From Pseudalkalibacillus sp045920555 (GTDB taxonomy: Bacteria > Bacillota > Bacilli > Bacillales > Fictibacillaceae), in assembly GCF_045920555.1 (NCBI RefSeq), contig NZ_CP174509.1:1426001-1490000 (forward strand): a stretch of 64,000 nucleotides of DNA. Direction: 5' to 3'. The translations under genes were made by a program, and so were the position numbers. This document shows positions 26,360-35,312 of this stretch, piece by piece (position 1 is the first letter of the stretch; the number at the start of each line of letters is the position of its first letter). The notes under the pieces were generated by a model. It was not told the DNA's origin and ran no database searches. It worked only from the letters and a program-made list of their open reading frames with translations.

Positions 26360-27749
26360 ACTTTTGTTTGCTGATATTAATACAGTCAGTGCACTGCTGA
26401 AAAACAAGGAACTTTCCCCTATCGAATTGACAGAAATGACACTTCGTCAGATTCAGGAGCATGATCCGACACTCACTGCCTTTATTACGGTAATGGAGGC
26501 TGAAGCATTAGCCCATTCCAGGCAAGCAGAACAGGAGATCCAAGAGGGGAAATATAAGGGCCGGCTCCATGGAGTACCCATTGCCGTCAAAGATATCCTG
26601 CAAACAAAAGGGGTCCGGACGACCGGGGGTTCTAAAATTTTCGAAAATTGGATTCCAGATAGGAATGCTGTTTCAGTTCAAAAACTTAAAGAAGCAGGGG
26701 CTATTATCATCGGAAAAGCGAACTTGCATGAATTTGCCATGGGTGCCACAACAGAAAATCCTCATTATGGAAGTACACGGAATCCATGGGATTTAAAGAA
26801 GATACCTGGCGGGTCCAGTGGTGGTTCAGCAGTGGCGACTGCTGCTGGAATGGCATTCGGTGCAATAGGGACGGATACGGCTGGTTCAATCAGATTGCCA
26901 GCTGCAATGTGTGGAACAGTTGGATTTAAACCTACCTATGATCTAGTCAGTCAAAAAGGAAGCTTTCCGTTCAGCTGGTCTCTCGACCATGTAGGACCGA
27001 TGACGAGGACAGTCAATGACGCAATCATCATGCTTGAAGCCATGAAAGAGAATGTTGAAAAGATGGAGGAGGCAAATGTCATTCCTTTGGAAAATTTAAA
27101 GGGAATGAGATTCGGATTTCATGAAGGCTATATGTTATCTGGTATCAAATCTGACGTCAAAAAGGTGATAGAGAAGGCTCTCGATCGATTGCAAGATCTT
27201 GGAGCTGAAATCATCCCTATTGAACTGCCGTTGATCGATCAAGCACTTGAGGCATTGAAAACGATCGCCCAATCGGAAGTACTTTCATTTCACGGTCCGC
27301 TGTTAAATAAATTTGGACATCTATATGGTGAAGATTTAAAATACCGTTTCCAGTTTGGTCGCGACATTCCCGCAACAGTCTATATAAATGCTCAGCGAAT
27401 ACGTAAACAATTCATACAGAAAACCTTAAGACAATTGGAAAAGATTGATGCACTCGTGGGACCTACTAATGTTCAGGAACCTTTTGAAATCGGAACGATG
27501 GTTCCGGAACAAGCGATCAGCAATATGTTTACACTTGGAAAAACCCCATTAGCCAATATCCTTGGGTTTCCTTCATTATCTGTTCCATGTGGATTCACAC
27601 AAGCTGGTCTCCCTGTCGGCCTACAGTTTATCAGTAAACCATATTCCGACAGAAAAGTTCTTCAAATTGGTGAATGCTATGAAAAAGCTGAAAACTGGAC
27701 GGAAGCTCTTCGAAAAAATAAAAATTACGTTAAACTCCCTCAGGGTTAG
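26352..27749 (+). CDS. Amidase-signature family amidase
   Basis: A 465-residue amidase with the full Ser-cisSer-Lys triad: Lys in PIAVKDILQTKG (about residue 79), cis-Ser in PGGSSGGSAVA, nucleophile Ser in GTDTAGSIRLPAAMCG. The length fits GatA-like stand-alone amidases. The ATG at 26352 follows AGAGG by 9 nt and is preferred over ATGs at 26343 and 26346. It overlaps the end of the microprotein ORF. In an operon with TRAP uptake and oxygenases it would hydrolyse an aromatic amide or N-acyl compound to a free acid. Substrate unknown. Confidence 0.9.
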   Translation: MNELLFADINTVSALLKNKELSPIELTEMTLRQIQEHDPTLTAFITVMEAEALAHSRQAEQEIQEGKYKGRLHGVPIAVKDILQTKGVRTTGGSKIFENWIPDRNAVSVQKLKEAGAIIIGKANLHEFAMGATTENPHYGSTRNPWDLKKIPGGSSGGSAVATAAGMAFGAIGTDTAGSIRLPAAMCGTVGFKPTYDLVSQKGSFPFSWSLDHVGPMTRTVNDAIIMLEAMKENVEKMEEANVIPLENLKGMRFGFHEGYMLSGIKSDVKKVIEKALDRLQDLGAEIIPIELPLIDQALEALKTIAQSEVLSFHGPLLNKFGHLYGEDLKYRFQFGRDIPATVYINAQRIRKQFIQKTLRQLEKIDALVGPTNVQEPFEIGTMVPEQAISNMFTLGKTPLANILGFPSLSVPCGFTQAGLPVGLQFISKPYSDRKVLQIGECYEKAENWTEALRKNKNYVKLPQG

Positions 27750-27767
27750 AAAGGGGCTGGAATAGAA

Positions 27768-28820
27768 GTGGGATTGAATAGAAAGTCGATGAAAGTCCTA
27801 TGGAATGTCGTTTGGGCCGTCACGATCATTTCTTTATTAGTTGCTTGTCGTACAAATGAAGAGGGGACAGCAAACGTAGAAAAGGAAAAGATCAAACTGT
27901 CCTATGCTTTTTTCGCTCCAGATAGTACTTTTCCTGCAGTGCAAATGAAAAAGTGGTCGGAAGAATTAGAGAAAAGGACAGATGGACAAGTAGAAGTGGA
28001 GTTGTTTTTCGGAGGTTCGTTTTTAGAAGCGAACAACATGTTTGAGGGAGTTGCCAATGGGACAGCTGATATCGGACTTACAGCCACAACGTATGAACCT
28101 GGACGTTTTCCGTTATTGGAAATATCAGATCTGCCCTCAGGTTATCCAAATTCAGAAGTGGCCAGTCAAGTTGTCAACGATTTAATAAAAGAATATCCAC
28201 CAGAAGCTTTGAGTGATTTTAAGATCATCACTTCTTTTGCCACTGAACCTTCTTATATCCAATCGGTAGATCCTATCTCAAACTTGAACGATCTATCAGG
28301 GAAACAATTGAGGATTTCCGGTGCCCTTACCCCAGTCATGAAAAAACTAGGGGCTGCACCTGTCGGAATGTCACAGGCTGAAGTGCCAGAAGCGTTACAG
28401 ACTGGGGTCATTGAAGGAAATATTTCTTCACGGGAAGTATTAAAGGATTTCAAATTAGCAGAAACAGCTAAATATGTAACCGATTATCCACTGACAATAA
28501 CGTCTTTCGTAGCAGTGATGAACAAAGATACATGGCAAGGGTTACCTGATGATGTGAAAAAAGTGATCGATGAACTTAATGGAGAAATGAGTATTTTTAC
28601 TGGAAAGTATTTAGATGAACACGTAAAAGAAGCCATGGAGTGGAGTAAAGAAACAGAAAACTTAGAAGTCATCTCTTTATCGCAAGAGGAGGAATTAAAG
28701 TGGGAAGAAACATTGAAAGAGATACAAGAAGATGTCGTTGAAAAGGTTGATTCTAAGGAATTGCCTGGATCTGAATACCGTGACCGTTTGTATGAATTGG
28801 TTGAAAAATATTCTGAATAG
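27768..28820 (+). CDS. TRAP substrate-binding lipoprotein (DctP family), copy 2
   Basis: A 350-residue binding protein that is colinear with copy 1 at 23302 over its full length (KLSYAFFAPDSTFPAVQMKKW, FFGGSFLEANNMFEGV, LRISGALTPVMKKLGAAPV, MSQAEVPEALQTG). Lipobox is LLVACRT. The GTG start follows AAAGGGGCTGG. It has no permease genes of its own on this strand, so it probably shares the DctQM pair at 24353-26202 as an alternative binding protein for a related ligand. It arose by duplication within the operon. Confidence 0.9.
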   Translation: MGLNRKSMKVLWNVVWAVTIISLLVACRTNEEGTANVEKEKIKLSYAFFAPDSTFPAVQMKKWSEELEKRTDGQVEVELFFGGSFLEANNMFEGVANGTADIGLTATTYEPGRFPLLEISDLPSGYPNSEVASQVVNDLIKEYPPEALSDFKIITSFATEPSYIQSVDPISNLNDLSGKQLRISGALTPVMKKLGAAPVGMSQAEVPEALQTGVIEGNISSREVLKDFKLAETAKYVTDYPLTITSFVAVMNKDTWQGLPDDVKKVIDELNGEMSIFTGKYLDEHVKEAMEWSKETENLEVISLSQEEELKWEETLKEIQEDVVEKVDSKELPGSEYRDRLYELVEKYSE

Positions 28821-28845
28821 ACAAAAAATAGAGGTGAAATGAAAT

Positions 28846-29946
28846 ATGGAAATAGCAGTTTTAGGAGGAGGTAACGGGTCTTACGCGGCAGCGATTGATT
28901 TAACTGAAAAGGGTCATCATGTACGACTATGGAGAAGAAATCAAGAGGCTTTCAGCTCTGTATTAGAGAAACAGGCTATACAAGTGAAAGATTCCAAGGG
29001 TACAAGAATGGTTCCCCTTAAAATGGCAACATCAGATTTGAAAGAAGCTGTGAAAGGAGCCGATCTCATTGTCATTCCTTTACCGGCTTTTACACAACGC
29101 ACGGTTGCTAAGAAGCTTGCCCCTGTATTGGAAAATGGCCAAGTCATCTTTTTACCACCTGGGACATTCGGCAGTTATTTGATGGCAAGGGTGCTTGTGG
29201 AAGAAGGGTGTAATGCGGAAGTCGTTTTTGCCGAAACAGGGACCCTTCCTTATTTAGCAAGAAAGCATGATGAACAAACTGTTTCTATTTCTGGACGAGC
29301 CACACGACTTCCTACTGGAGTATTCCCAAGTGGCCAGTCTGACCATGCATTTGGAATCTTACAAAAGGCATATCCTTCGATTGAACCGATAGAAGATGCA
29401 CTCGATGGCGCTCTGATGAATGCAGGCCCGATCATTCACCCACCCCTTATCATCATGAATGCAGGCCCGATCGAACATTTTGAAAAATGGGATATTCATG
29501 ATGAAGGAACACAACCGTCTATCCGGAACGTCCACAGGTCCCTTGATGGGGAAAGAATCAAAATTCGTGAAGCATTAGATTACAGCCCTCCGCACTTCCC
29601 ACTGGAAGATCACTATAGCGATGAAGGAGAGGAATGGATGTATGGGGATGGGGCACACGAAGAGCTTGTCGATGGTGAAGATTGGTATGAAAAACTTGAT
29701 TTGAAGACCCATCGTTATATGCAAGAAGATATCGTTTGTGGCCTTGCCTTTCTCGTTTCCCTTGCGGATTGGTTGAATATTAAAACACCAACTGCGACAG
29801 GGTTACTAGCTATTGCGTCCAGCATAATTGATAAGGATTTACGTGAAATCGGCAGAACGATGGAAAACCTGAATCTTTCCAGTCTGTCGAAAGAGGAATT
29901 GAAAGAAATCTTAGAAAATGGAATAAAGCAATATGAAATCCAGTGA
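28846..29946 (+). CDS. NAD/NADP octopine/nopaline dehydrogenase-family protein
   Basis: A 366-residue dehydrogenase. The Rossmann loop GGGNGSYAAAIDL opens the protein. The middle has PPGTFGSYL and AETGTLPYLAR, and the C-terminal opine-dehydrogenase domain begins about GPIIHPPLIIMNAGPIE. Opine dehydrogenases join an amino acid and a 2-oxo acid by reductive condensation or split such opines. GAGGTGAAATG precedes the ATG. With an amidase and a TRAP importer next to it, an N-substituted amino acid could be a substrate, but this is only inferred. It overlaps the next gene by 14 bp. Confidence 0.85.
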   Translation: MEIAVLGGGNGSYAAAIDLTEKGHHVRLWRRNQEAFSSVLEKQAIQVKDSKGTRMVPLKMATSDLKEAVKGADLIVIPLPAFTQRTVAKKLAPVLENGQVIFLPPGTFGSYLMARVLVEEGCNAEVVFAETGTLPYLARKHDEQTVSISGRATRLPTGVFPSGQSDHAFGILQKAYPSIEPIEDALDGALMNAGPIIHPPLIIMNAGPIEHFEKWDIHDEGTQPSIRNVHRSLDGERIKIREALDYSPPHFPLEDHYSDEGEEWMYGDGAHEELVDGEDWYEKLDLKTHRYMQEDIVCGLAFLVSLADWLNIKTPTATGLLAIASSIIDKDLREIGRTMENLNLSSLSKEELKEILENGIKQYEIQ

Positions 29947-30970
29947 AGGAGTAATCGCAATAGCCGGAGCAGGAAGGATGGGAAGAGGAATCGCCCTGAC
30001 ATTCGCTTATCAAGGATATCAAGTGAAACTCCTGGATATCAAATATAGAGACACGGAAGAATTCCAGCAATTGAAATCAACGGCATTTCATGAAATCAAG
30101 AATCAGCTGGATGTCCTGGTCTTAGGGGACGTCATCCTGCAAGACTCTATTCCTGCAATTCTAGAGCGGATCGAAGTCTCCTCCATCCATTCTGACAATG
30201 AAGCTTCATGGAAGGAAGCCGAGATTCTGTTCGAAGCCGTACCGGAAGTTTTGGAAATCAAAGAAGAAGTTTTTAAGGGGATCTGCCCTCATTTGTCTCC
30301 AACGGCGTTGATAGCTTCTACTACCTCATCTTTTTCGGCAAATGAACTAGTTGAATTTGTGACAACGAAGGAAAGATTCATGAATACACACTGGTTGAAT
30401 CCAGCTTACTTGATCCCACTGGTCGAAGTAAGTCCATCGAATGAAACGAGTAAAGAATCCTTAAAAGAAATGTTTTTATTACTTGAGCGTATTGGAAAGG
30501 TTCCGGTTGAATGCAAACCTTCACCAGGCTTCATTGTTCCAAGGATCCAAGCGCTAGCCATGAATGAGGCATCCCGTCTAGTCGAAGAGGGAGTAGCCTC
30601 TATGGAAGATATCGACAAAGCTTCTAAGGTAGGTTTTGGACTCAGGTTCGCAGTGCTTGGATTGTTGGAGTTCATAGATTGGGGAGGCGCAGACACACTT
30701 TTCCATGCGAGTAATTATTTGCAACATTCAATAGAGGATGACCGTTTTGAAACCCCGGAAATCATCAAGAAAAAGATGGCTGATGGGGAAATCGGCATGA
30801 AAGCGGGGAAGGGGTTTTATTCCTTTGATGAAAAAAATATCAATGACTATCAAATCCAGACACTCCAAAAGTTCATTGACCTTATGAAACACCTGGGATT
30901 AATGGAAGATAACCATTTTCATAACGGAATGGCTGGTTTAAGGAAGCAGACCGAATCGAAAGGAGTGTAG
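29933..30970 (+). CDS. 3-Hydroxyacyl-CoA dehydrogenase-family protein
   Basis: A 345-residue protein with Rossmann AIAGAGRMGRGIAL, the catalytic-region NTHWLNPAYLIPLVEV (His of the family) and a C-terminal helical domain with AGKGFYSF. The layout is that of 3-hydroxybutyryl-CoA dehydrogenase (PaaH/FadB2) and of related hydroxyacid dehydrogenases such as lambda-crystallin. It would oxidise a 3-hydroxy acid or its CoA ester with NAD+. The start at 29933 is inside the previous gene's end and lacks a strong ribosome site, suggesting coupled translation. Confidence 0.85.
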   Translation: MKSSEGVIAIAGAGRMGRGIALTFAYQGYQVKLLDIKYRDTEEFQQLKSTAFHEIKNQLDVLVLGDVILQDSIPAILERIEVSSIHSDNEASWKEAEILFEAVPEVLEIKEEVFKGICPHLSPTALIASTTSSFSANELVEFVTTKERFMNTHWLNPAYLIPLVEVSPSNETSKESLKEMFLLLERIGKVPVECKPSPGFIVPRIQALAMNEASRLVEEGVASMEDIDKASKVGFGLRFAVLGLLEFIDWGGADTLFHASNYLQHSIEDDRFETPEIIKKKMADGEIGMKAGKGFYSFDEKNINDYQIQTLQKFIDLMKHLGLMEDNHFHNGMAGLRKQTESKGV

Positions 30971-30980
30971 AAAAGAGTCC

Positions 30981-31979
30981 ATGAAAATGAAAAAAACATT
31001 CTATTTAGTCGTATTATCATGTTTGCTCATCCTATCTTCAGCTTGTTCAGCCGAAAGTTCAGATGGGGAAGGATCCGATATTACGCTTAATGCAGTCAGT
31101 TTCTTAGCCAAAGATCATCCTTTGACAGCGACATTGCATGACTGGAAAGATCGGGTGGAAGAAGCAACGGATGGAAGAGTGAAAATCAATTGGAGAGGCG
31201 GGGCGGATGCCATTCCGATTGGTGAACAATTCGAAGCCATGCAATCTGGTGCAATTGATATTAATTTCACTTACATTGGGCAATACCAAACCCTTATGCC
31301 TGAATCATTAAGTATAGCCCTTTCTCAATACCAACCGTGGGAAGAACGTGAACAGGGATTCTATGACTATATGGTTGAACGTCATAAGGAATTGGACGTG
31401 ATGTATATCGGACGGTGGCTTACGGGGTCTCCAAGATTATGGCTGAATGAACCGATTGATGCGGTATCCGACTTGAAAGGGATGTCGATCCGTTCTGCAC
31501 CTAACTATAATCGTTTCTTTGAAGCATTAGGAATCAATTCTAAAATGATCGATCCTTCAGAAGTTTATACTTCTCTTCAAACAGGTGTCGTCAAGGGATT
31601 TGTTTATGGAGGATTCAGTGGTCCAAGGAAAGATGGATGGACAGATTCTACGAAATATGTAGTGGATCACCCATTTTGGACTCAAAATTGTGTGATTTTG
31701 ATGAACAATAGCAAGTGGGAAGAAATTTCGGAAGAAGATCAAAAAGCCATCATAGAAGCGACAGCTGAGTATGAGAAATATATGGTGGACTACTACCAGA
31801 AACAGGATAAGGAAGAGATCGAAGAATTGAAGGCGAACGGTGTTGAATTGATTGAATTACCAGAGCAGGAAGCGGAAAAATTCATCGAGACGGCATATGA
31901 AACGGAATGGAAACATTTAGAGGGAGAAGTACCTGAATTGGTTGATAAATTGAGAGAGTTGACGACAAAGCCGGATTAA
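30981..31979 (+). CDS. TRAP substrate-binding lipoprotein (DctP family), copy 3
   Basis: A 332-residue binding protein with lipobox LSSACSAE and the DctP core (LKGMSIRSAPNYNRFFEALG, EVYTSLQTGVVKGFVYGG). It is clearly more distant from copies 1 and 2. It is the last gene of the plus-strand operon and lies tail-to-tail with the TRAP permease pair 33894-32078 on the minus strand, which lacks a binding protein of its own. Copy 3 may therefore serve that pair. AAAGGAG lies about 15 nt upstream of the ATG. Confidence 0.9.
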   Translation: MKMKKTFYLVVLSCLLILSSACSAESSDGEGSDITLNAVSFLAKDHPLTATLHDWKDRVEEATDGRVKINWRGGADAIPIGEQFEAMQSGAIDINFTYIGQYQTLMPESLSIALSQYQPWEEREQGFYDYMVERHKELDVMYIGRWLTGSPRLWLNEPIDAVSDLKGMSIRSAPNYNRFFEALGINSKMIDPSEVYTSLQTGVVKGFVYGGFSGPRKDGWTDSTKYVVDHPFWTQNCVILMNNSKWEEISEEDQKAIIEATAEYEKYMVDYYQKQDKEEIEELKANGVELIELPEQEAEKFIETAYETEWKHLEGEVPELVDKLRELTTKPD

Positions 31980-32004
31980 GGGAAACGAAACTCCTGTGCA
32001 AAAG

Positions 32005-32046
32005 AAATGAGCTGGTGAATGTATATTCAGCAGCTCATTTTTTAAA
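32005..32046. terminator. Terminator between convergent operons
   Basis: AAATGAGCTG (32005-32014) pairs with CAGCTCATTT (32031-32040), followed by T residues on the plus strand. It can end the long plus-strand operon; the stretch of A residues before it is short, so it is weaker for the minus strand. Confidence 0.82.
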
Positions 32047-32077
32047 TTGTACTGATTCTTTTTACCAGTATTTCTTG

Positions 32078-33394
32078 TTATCGAATGAAGCTTGGCAGCC
32101 AAAGGGAAAGCGAAGGGAAGAGGATCAGGATGAGCATCAGTATCCCATTTAAAAGTATGAAAGGGATGACCGATTTATAAATCTGTACCATTGTAATCGA
32201 ATCATCAGGCACAACAGCCTTCATTGCAAATAGATCCATTCCGAATGGTGGCGTTATGGTAGCCATTTGCATGTTAAGCAACATAATGACACCAAACCAT
32301 AACGGGTCGAATCCCATGCCACCAGCGATAGGCATCAATACTGGGAGGGTCATCATCATGATCGAAAGGGGCTCCATGAAGCATCCCAGAATCAATAAGG
32401 AGATTTGCAGCAGAATTAAAATGACCAAAGGTGGGTAATTCAGATTGCTTACGAGTTGGACGAGCCCCTGGGTGACCCCTGTATAGCTCAATATTTGTCC
32501 GAATGTGGTTGAACCGACAATGATCATGAAGATCATTACACTGGATTTAAAGGTCCCGGTCAATGAATCCCGGATACTTTTCCATGTCAGTCCACCATAA
32601 AAGTAGGAAAGGATTACAGTACCTATAGCGCCTAAAGCCGCACTTTGTGTCGGTGTCCCGAATCCTAAAATGATGACACCTAATAGGAGGAATACAATGA
32701 TTCCCAATGGGAGTATGTATTTTACTGTATCCATGATTTTTTCAGACAATGGAATCTTTTCTACATCATAAGTCGGGGCAAGGCTTGGCTGTAAAAAGCT
32801 GCGAATGACGATATACAAGAGAAATAAGGTTGCTAATAAAATGCCCGGAAGTACGATTGCAATTAAAAAATGACCAACCGGTATAGAAGCTAATGATGCT
32901 AATAAAATGCCCAATGCGGTAGGCGGTATCATGGTGGCCAACCCGGCACTGCCGAGAATCGGACCGACTGACATCGTGTGGCTATAGCCTTTCTTCTGCA
33001 TATCCGGTACTAATAGGGAACCCAATAAGGCGGTACTGGCTACGCTTGAACCGCTGAGCACAGAAAAAAAGGAACCACTTCCCACCGCAACGATACTTAA
33101 TCGACCAGGCAAACGACCAAACCATTTACCGATTGTTTCGAATACTTTCACCCCAAGCCCTGTCCTGAACATGATTTCTCCCATTAAAATGAACATCGGA
33201 ATAGGCAATAAAGAGAATTTGGATACAGAATCGAAAATATTCAAGACAAGTTGATTGATACCCGCAGTACCATTCCAGAGCAACATAGCGCCAACCAAAT
33301 TGACTGTCAGGAATGAAAATGCGATTGGCAGTCCGATGACAAAGAGCAAAAAAAGTGCTCCGAATATGAAAAAGATGACGAGCCACCAATCCAT
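32078..33394 (-). CDS. TRAP transporter large permease (DctM), second set
   Basis: A 438-residue membrane protein with about 12 helices. DctM blocks are GSGSFFSVLSGSSVASTALLG, SAGLATMIPPTALGILLA and MATITPPFGMDLFAMK. The ATG shares a base with the stop of the small permease (TAATG). It ends the minus-strand catechol operon. No binding protein is in this operon; DctP copy 3 across the terminator is the nearest candidate partner. Confidence 0.92.
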   Translation of the reverse strand: MDWWLVIFFIFGALFLLFVIGLPIAFSFLTVNLVGAMLLWNGTAGINQLVLNIFDSVSKFSLLPIPMFILMGEIMFRTGLGVKVFETIGKWFGRLPGRLSIVAVGSGSFFSVLSGSSVASTALLGSLLVPDMQKKGYSHTMSVGPILGSAGLATMIPPTALGILLASLASIPVGHFLIAIVLPGILLATLFLLYIVIRSFLQPSLAPTYDVEKIPLSEKIMDTVKYILPLGIIVFLLLGVIILGFGTPTQSAALGAIGTVILSYFYGGLTWKSIRDSLTGTFKSSVMIFMIIVGSTTFGQILSYTGVTQGLVQLVSNLNYPPLVILILLQISLLILGCFMEPLSIMMMTLPVLMPIAGGMGFDPLWFGVIMLLNMQMATITPPFGMDLFAMKAVVPDDSITMVQIYKSVIPFILLNGILMLILILFPSLSLWLPSFIR

Positions 33395-33894
33395 TACAAC
33401 CTACTCCTTATCCCTATTTTTGGTAAAACCTTTATGAGGTTTCTTAAAAATTGCACTGACAAGAGCATGAAGCCGATCGGTATGATGACGATCAATAAAT
33501 AACGCGGGATTTGGAGAATAGCATCTGTATGGACCCCTTTGTTATACATCTCGAACGTTACAAGAAATCCAAAGATAGTGATGACCATTGAAATGCCAAA
33601 ACCGATAAGGGAGCTGACCAATCCGAATAGGTTCTTAAGGCGATCTGGTACGTGATTTAACACTAGGTCAAAGTGAATATGGCCACCTTCCTTAAGTAAC
33701 CAGGCTGCCCCCAAAAAGGTGAGGAACACTAAGAGATATTCTGTCACTTCCAAAACCCAGGGAATGGATTGGTTTAATAGATTCGAAGTCAGAACATCAA
33801 TAATGATCAATAGACCAATGATGACAAGGATGGATTTCCCAATCGAAGCCATCATGTCTAATAAGACGTTGAAAAAGCCACTCAGTTTATTCAT
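33394..33894 (-). CDS. TRAP transporter small permease (DctQ), second set
   Basis: A 166-residue protein with four hydrophobic helices (SILVIIGLLIIIDVLT; VTEYLLVFLTFLGAAWLL; LVSSLIGFGISMVITIFGFL; LLIVIIPIGFMLLSVQ). The start at 33894 follows GAGGAGGTTG on the minus strand; a longer reading from 33912 is not supported. Coupled to the large permease by a TAATG overlap. Lies 79 bp downstream of the CoA-transferase genes. Confidence 0.88.
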   Translation of the reverse strand: MNKLSGFFNVLLDMMASIGKSILVIIGLLIIIDVLTSNLLNQSIPWVLEVTEYLLVFLTFLGAAWLLKEGGHIHFDLVLNHVPDRLKNLFGLVSSLIGFGISMVITIFGFLVTFEMYNKGVHTDAILQIPRYLLIVIIPIGFMLLSVQFLRNLIKVLPKIGIRSRL

Positions 33895-33973
33895 TATGGA
33901 CAACCTCCTCAAATCAAGCTGTTAAACGAGTACAAATATTGCTAAGACGAAATCAACGAATAAAAGCATCGAC

Positions 33974-34627
33974 TCACAACTGATTCACTTTTTGATGAAG
34001 TTGTCCACTTACTTGATAGGAAGCGGTAGTGTTGGCTTCGACTTCTTCAAGCGTTGTATCGCCGATCAATTCTGTAAGTTCATAGACATCTCCTTTCCAT
34101 TTGAATATGGCAAGGTCCGTGATGATCATGTCAGCTCGACGTGTCGAGGTGATGGGGTAGATACACTTGTCGACAAATTTCGGTGATCTGTCCTTGGCAA
34201 CATGGTTGGTTGTAATGATGATTTTTTTAGCGCCGACAAGTAGATCCATAGCCCCTCCGACGCCGATGATATCTTTTCCAGGTATCGCCCAATTCGCGAC
34301 TCGTCCGTGGGAATCGATCTGAAGGGCACCAAGGATGGCTACATCCACGTGTCCGCCCCGTATCATCGCAAACGAATCGGCACTATGGAAGTACGATGCA
34401 CCAATGGCTTCACCGACTGGAAGTTTTCCGGCGTTGACGAGTAACGGATCAACATCTTCCTCTTCTACATCGCTTACCCCAAGGAGACCATTTTCAGTGT
34501 GCAAATAATAGTTTTCTTCATCCAGATATTTAGCGACAAGAGTAGGAATCCCGATTCCCAGGTTGATGATAGAATGAGGGGATAGTTGTTCAGCGGCTTT
34601 TTTGGCGATCAGTTCTTTCTTATCCAA
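33974..34627 (-). CDS. 3-Oxoacid CoA-transferase subunit B (PcaJ/ScoB-like)
   Basis: A 217-residue family I CoA-transferase beta chain. The opening AAEQLSPHSIINLGIGIPTL, then HTENGLLGV with the catalytic Glu in the ENG motif, and IPGKDIIGVGGAMDLL are diagnostic. It starts with TTG inside the end of subunit A (8-bp overlap). With catA, catB and an enol-lactonase-like gene in the same operon, the natural substrate is likely 3-oxoadipate, with succinyl-CoA as CoA donor. Acetoacetate is an alternative substrate, and acetoacetate would also be released by the carnitine pathway. Confidence 0.9.
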   Translation of the reverse strand: MDKKELIAKKAAEQLSPHSIINLGIGIPTLVAKYLDEENYYLHTENGLLGVSDVEEEDVDPLLVNAGKLPVGEAIGASYFHSADSFAMIRGGHVDVAILGALQIDSHGRVANWAIPGKDIIGVGGAMDLLVGAKKIIITTNHVAKDRSPKFVDKCIYPITSTRRADMIITDLAIFKWKGDVYELTELIGDTTLEEVEANTTASYQVSGQLHQKVNQL

Positions 34628-35312
34628 TTTCCTTCACCCCTTCTTTCGTCAAGATCAAGCTACTGGTGATGATGGCATCGACAAACAGATGAGGCGTTAC
34701 AATTTCCTCAGGAGACAATTCTCCTTCTTCTACGATTTCATCAACCTCTGCGATCACATAGTCAGCAGCTGTCGCCATTACCGGATTAAAGTTCCTGGCG
34801 GTTTTATAGAATACGAGGTTCCCTTTCGTATCGGATTTCCACGCCCGGATCAGCGCTACATTGGCTTTCAGGGGTTTTTCGAGTAGGTAGGTTTCACCGT
34901 CGATGACCTTCGTTTCTTTCCCTTTCGCCAATTCCGTTCCAGCTGCGGTTTTTGTATAAAAGCCACCAATCCCGGCTCCACCTGCACGAATAGCTTCTGA
35001 AAAAGTTCCTTGAGGAAGCAATTCAAGCTCCAATTTGCCCTTGTTGTACCACTTCGCTACATCCCGGTTACTCGTAAAATAAGAACCGATCGCTTTTTTA
35101 AGTTTTCCTTGTTGCAACAGTATCCCTAAGCCTTTTCCACTTTCTCCGACATTGTTGCTGATGACTGTCAGTTCCCGAGCATCATGACGGGTAAGTTCAT
35201 TGATCAGAGTCAGCGGACTTCCGATGAGACCGAATCCGCCAACCATCAGAATATCGCCTGTTTTAACCTTCTGAATGGCATCTTCAGGTTCCATTATTTT
35301 GGTAGCGCTCAT
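34620..35312 (-). CDS. 3-Oxoacid CoA-transferase subunit A (PcaI/ScoA-like)
   Basis: A 230-residue alpha chain: DAIQKVKTGDILMVGGFGLIG at the N-terminus, ELTVISNN, then LPQGTFSEAIRAGGAGIGGFYT and the long KANVALIRAWKSDTKGNL. Its ATG overlaps the stop of the upstream alpha/beta hydrolase (ATGA) and its end overlaps subunit B, so the three are coupled. It would activate 3-oxoadipate to its CoA ester. The thiolase needed afterwards (PcaF) is not in the window. Confidence 0.9.
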   Translation of the reverse strand: MSATKIMEPEDAIQKVKTGDILMVGGFGLIGSPLTLINELTRHDARELTVISNNVGESGKGLGILLQQGKLKKAIGSYFTSNRDVAKWYNKGKLELELLPQGTFSEAIRAGGAGIGGFYTKTAAGTELAKGKETKVIDGETYLLEKPLKANVALIRAWKSDTKGNLVFYKTARNFNPVMATAADYVIAEVDEIVEEGELSPEEIVTPHLFVDAIITSSLILTKEGVKEIG

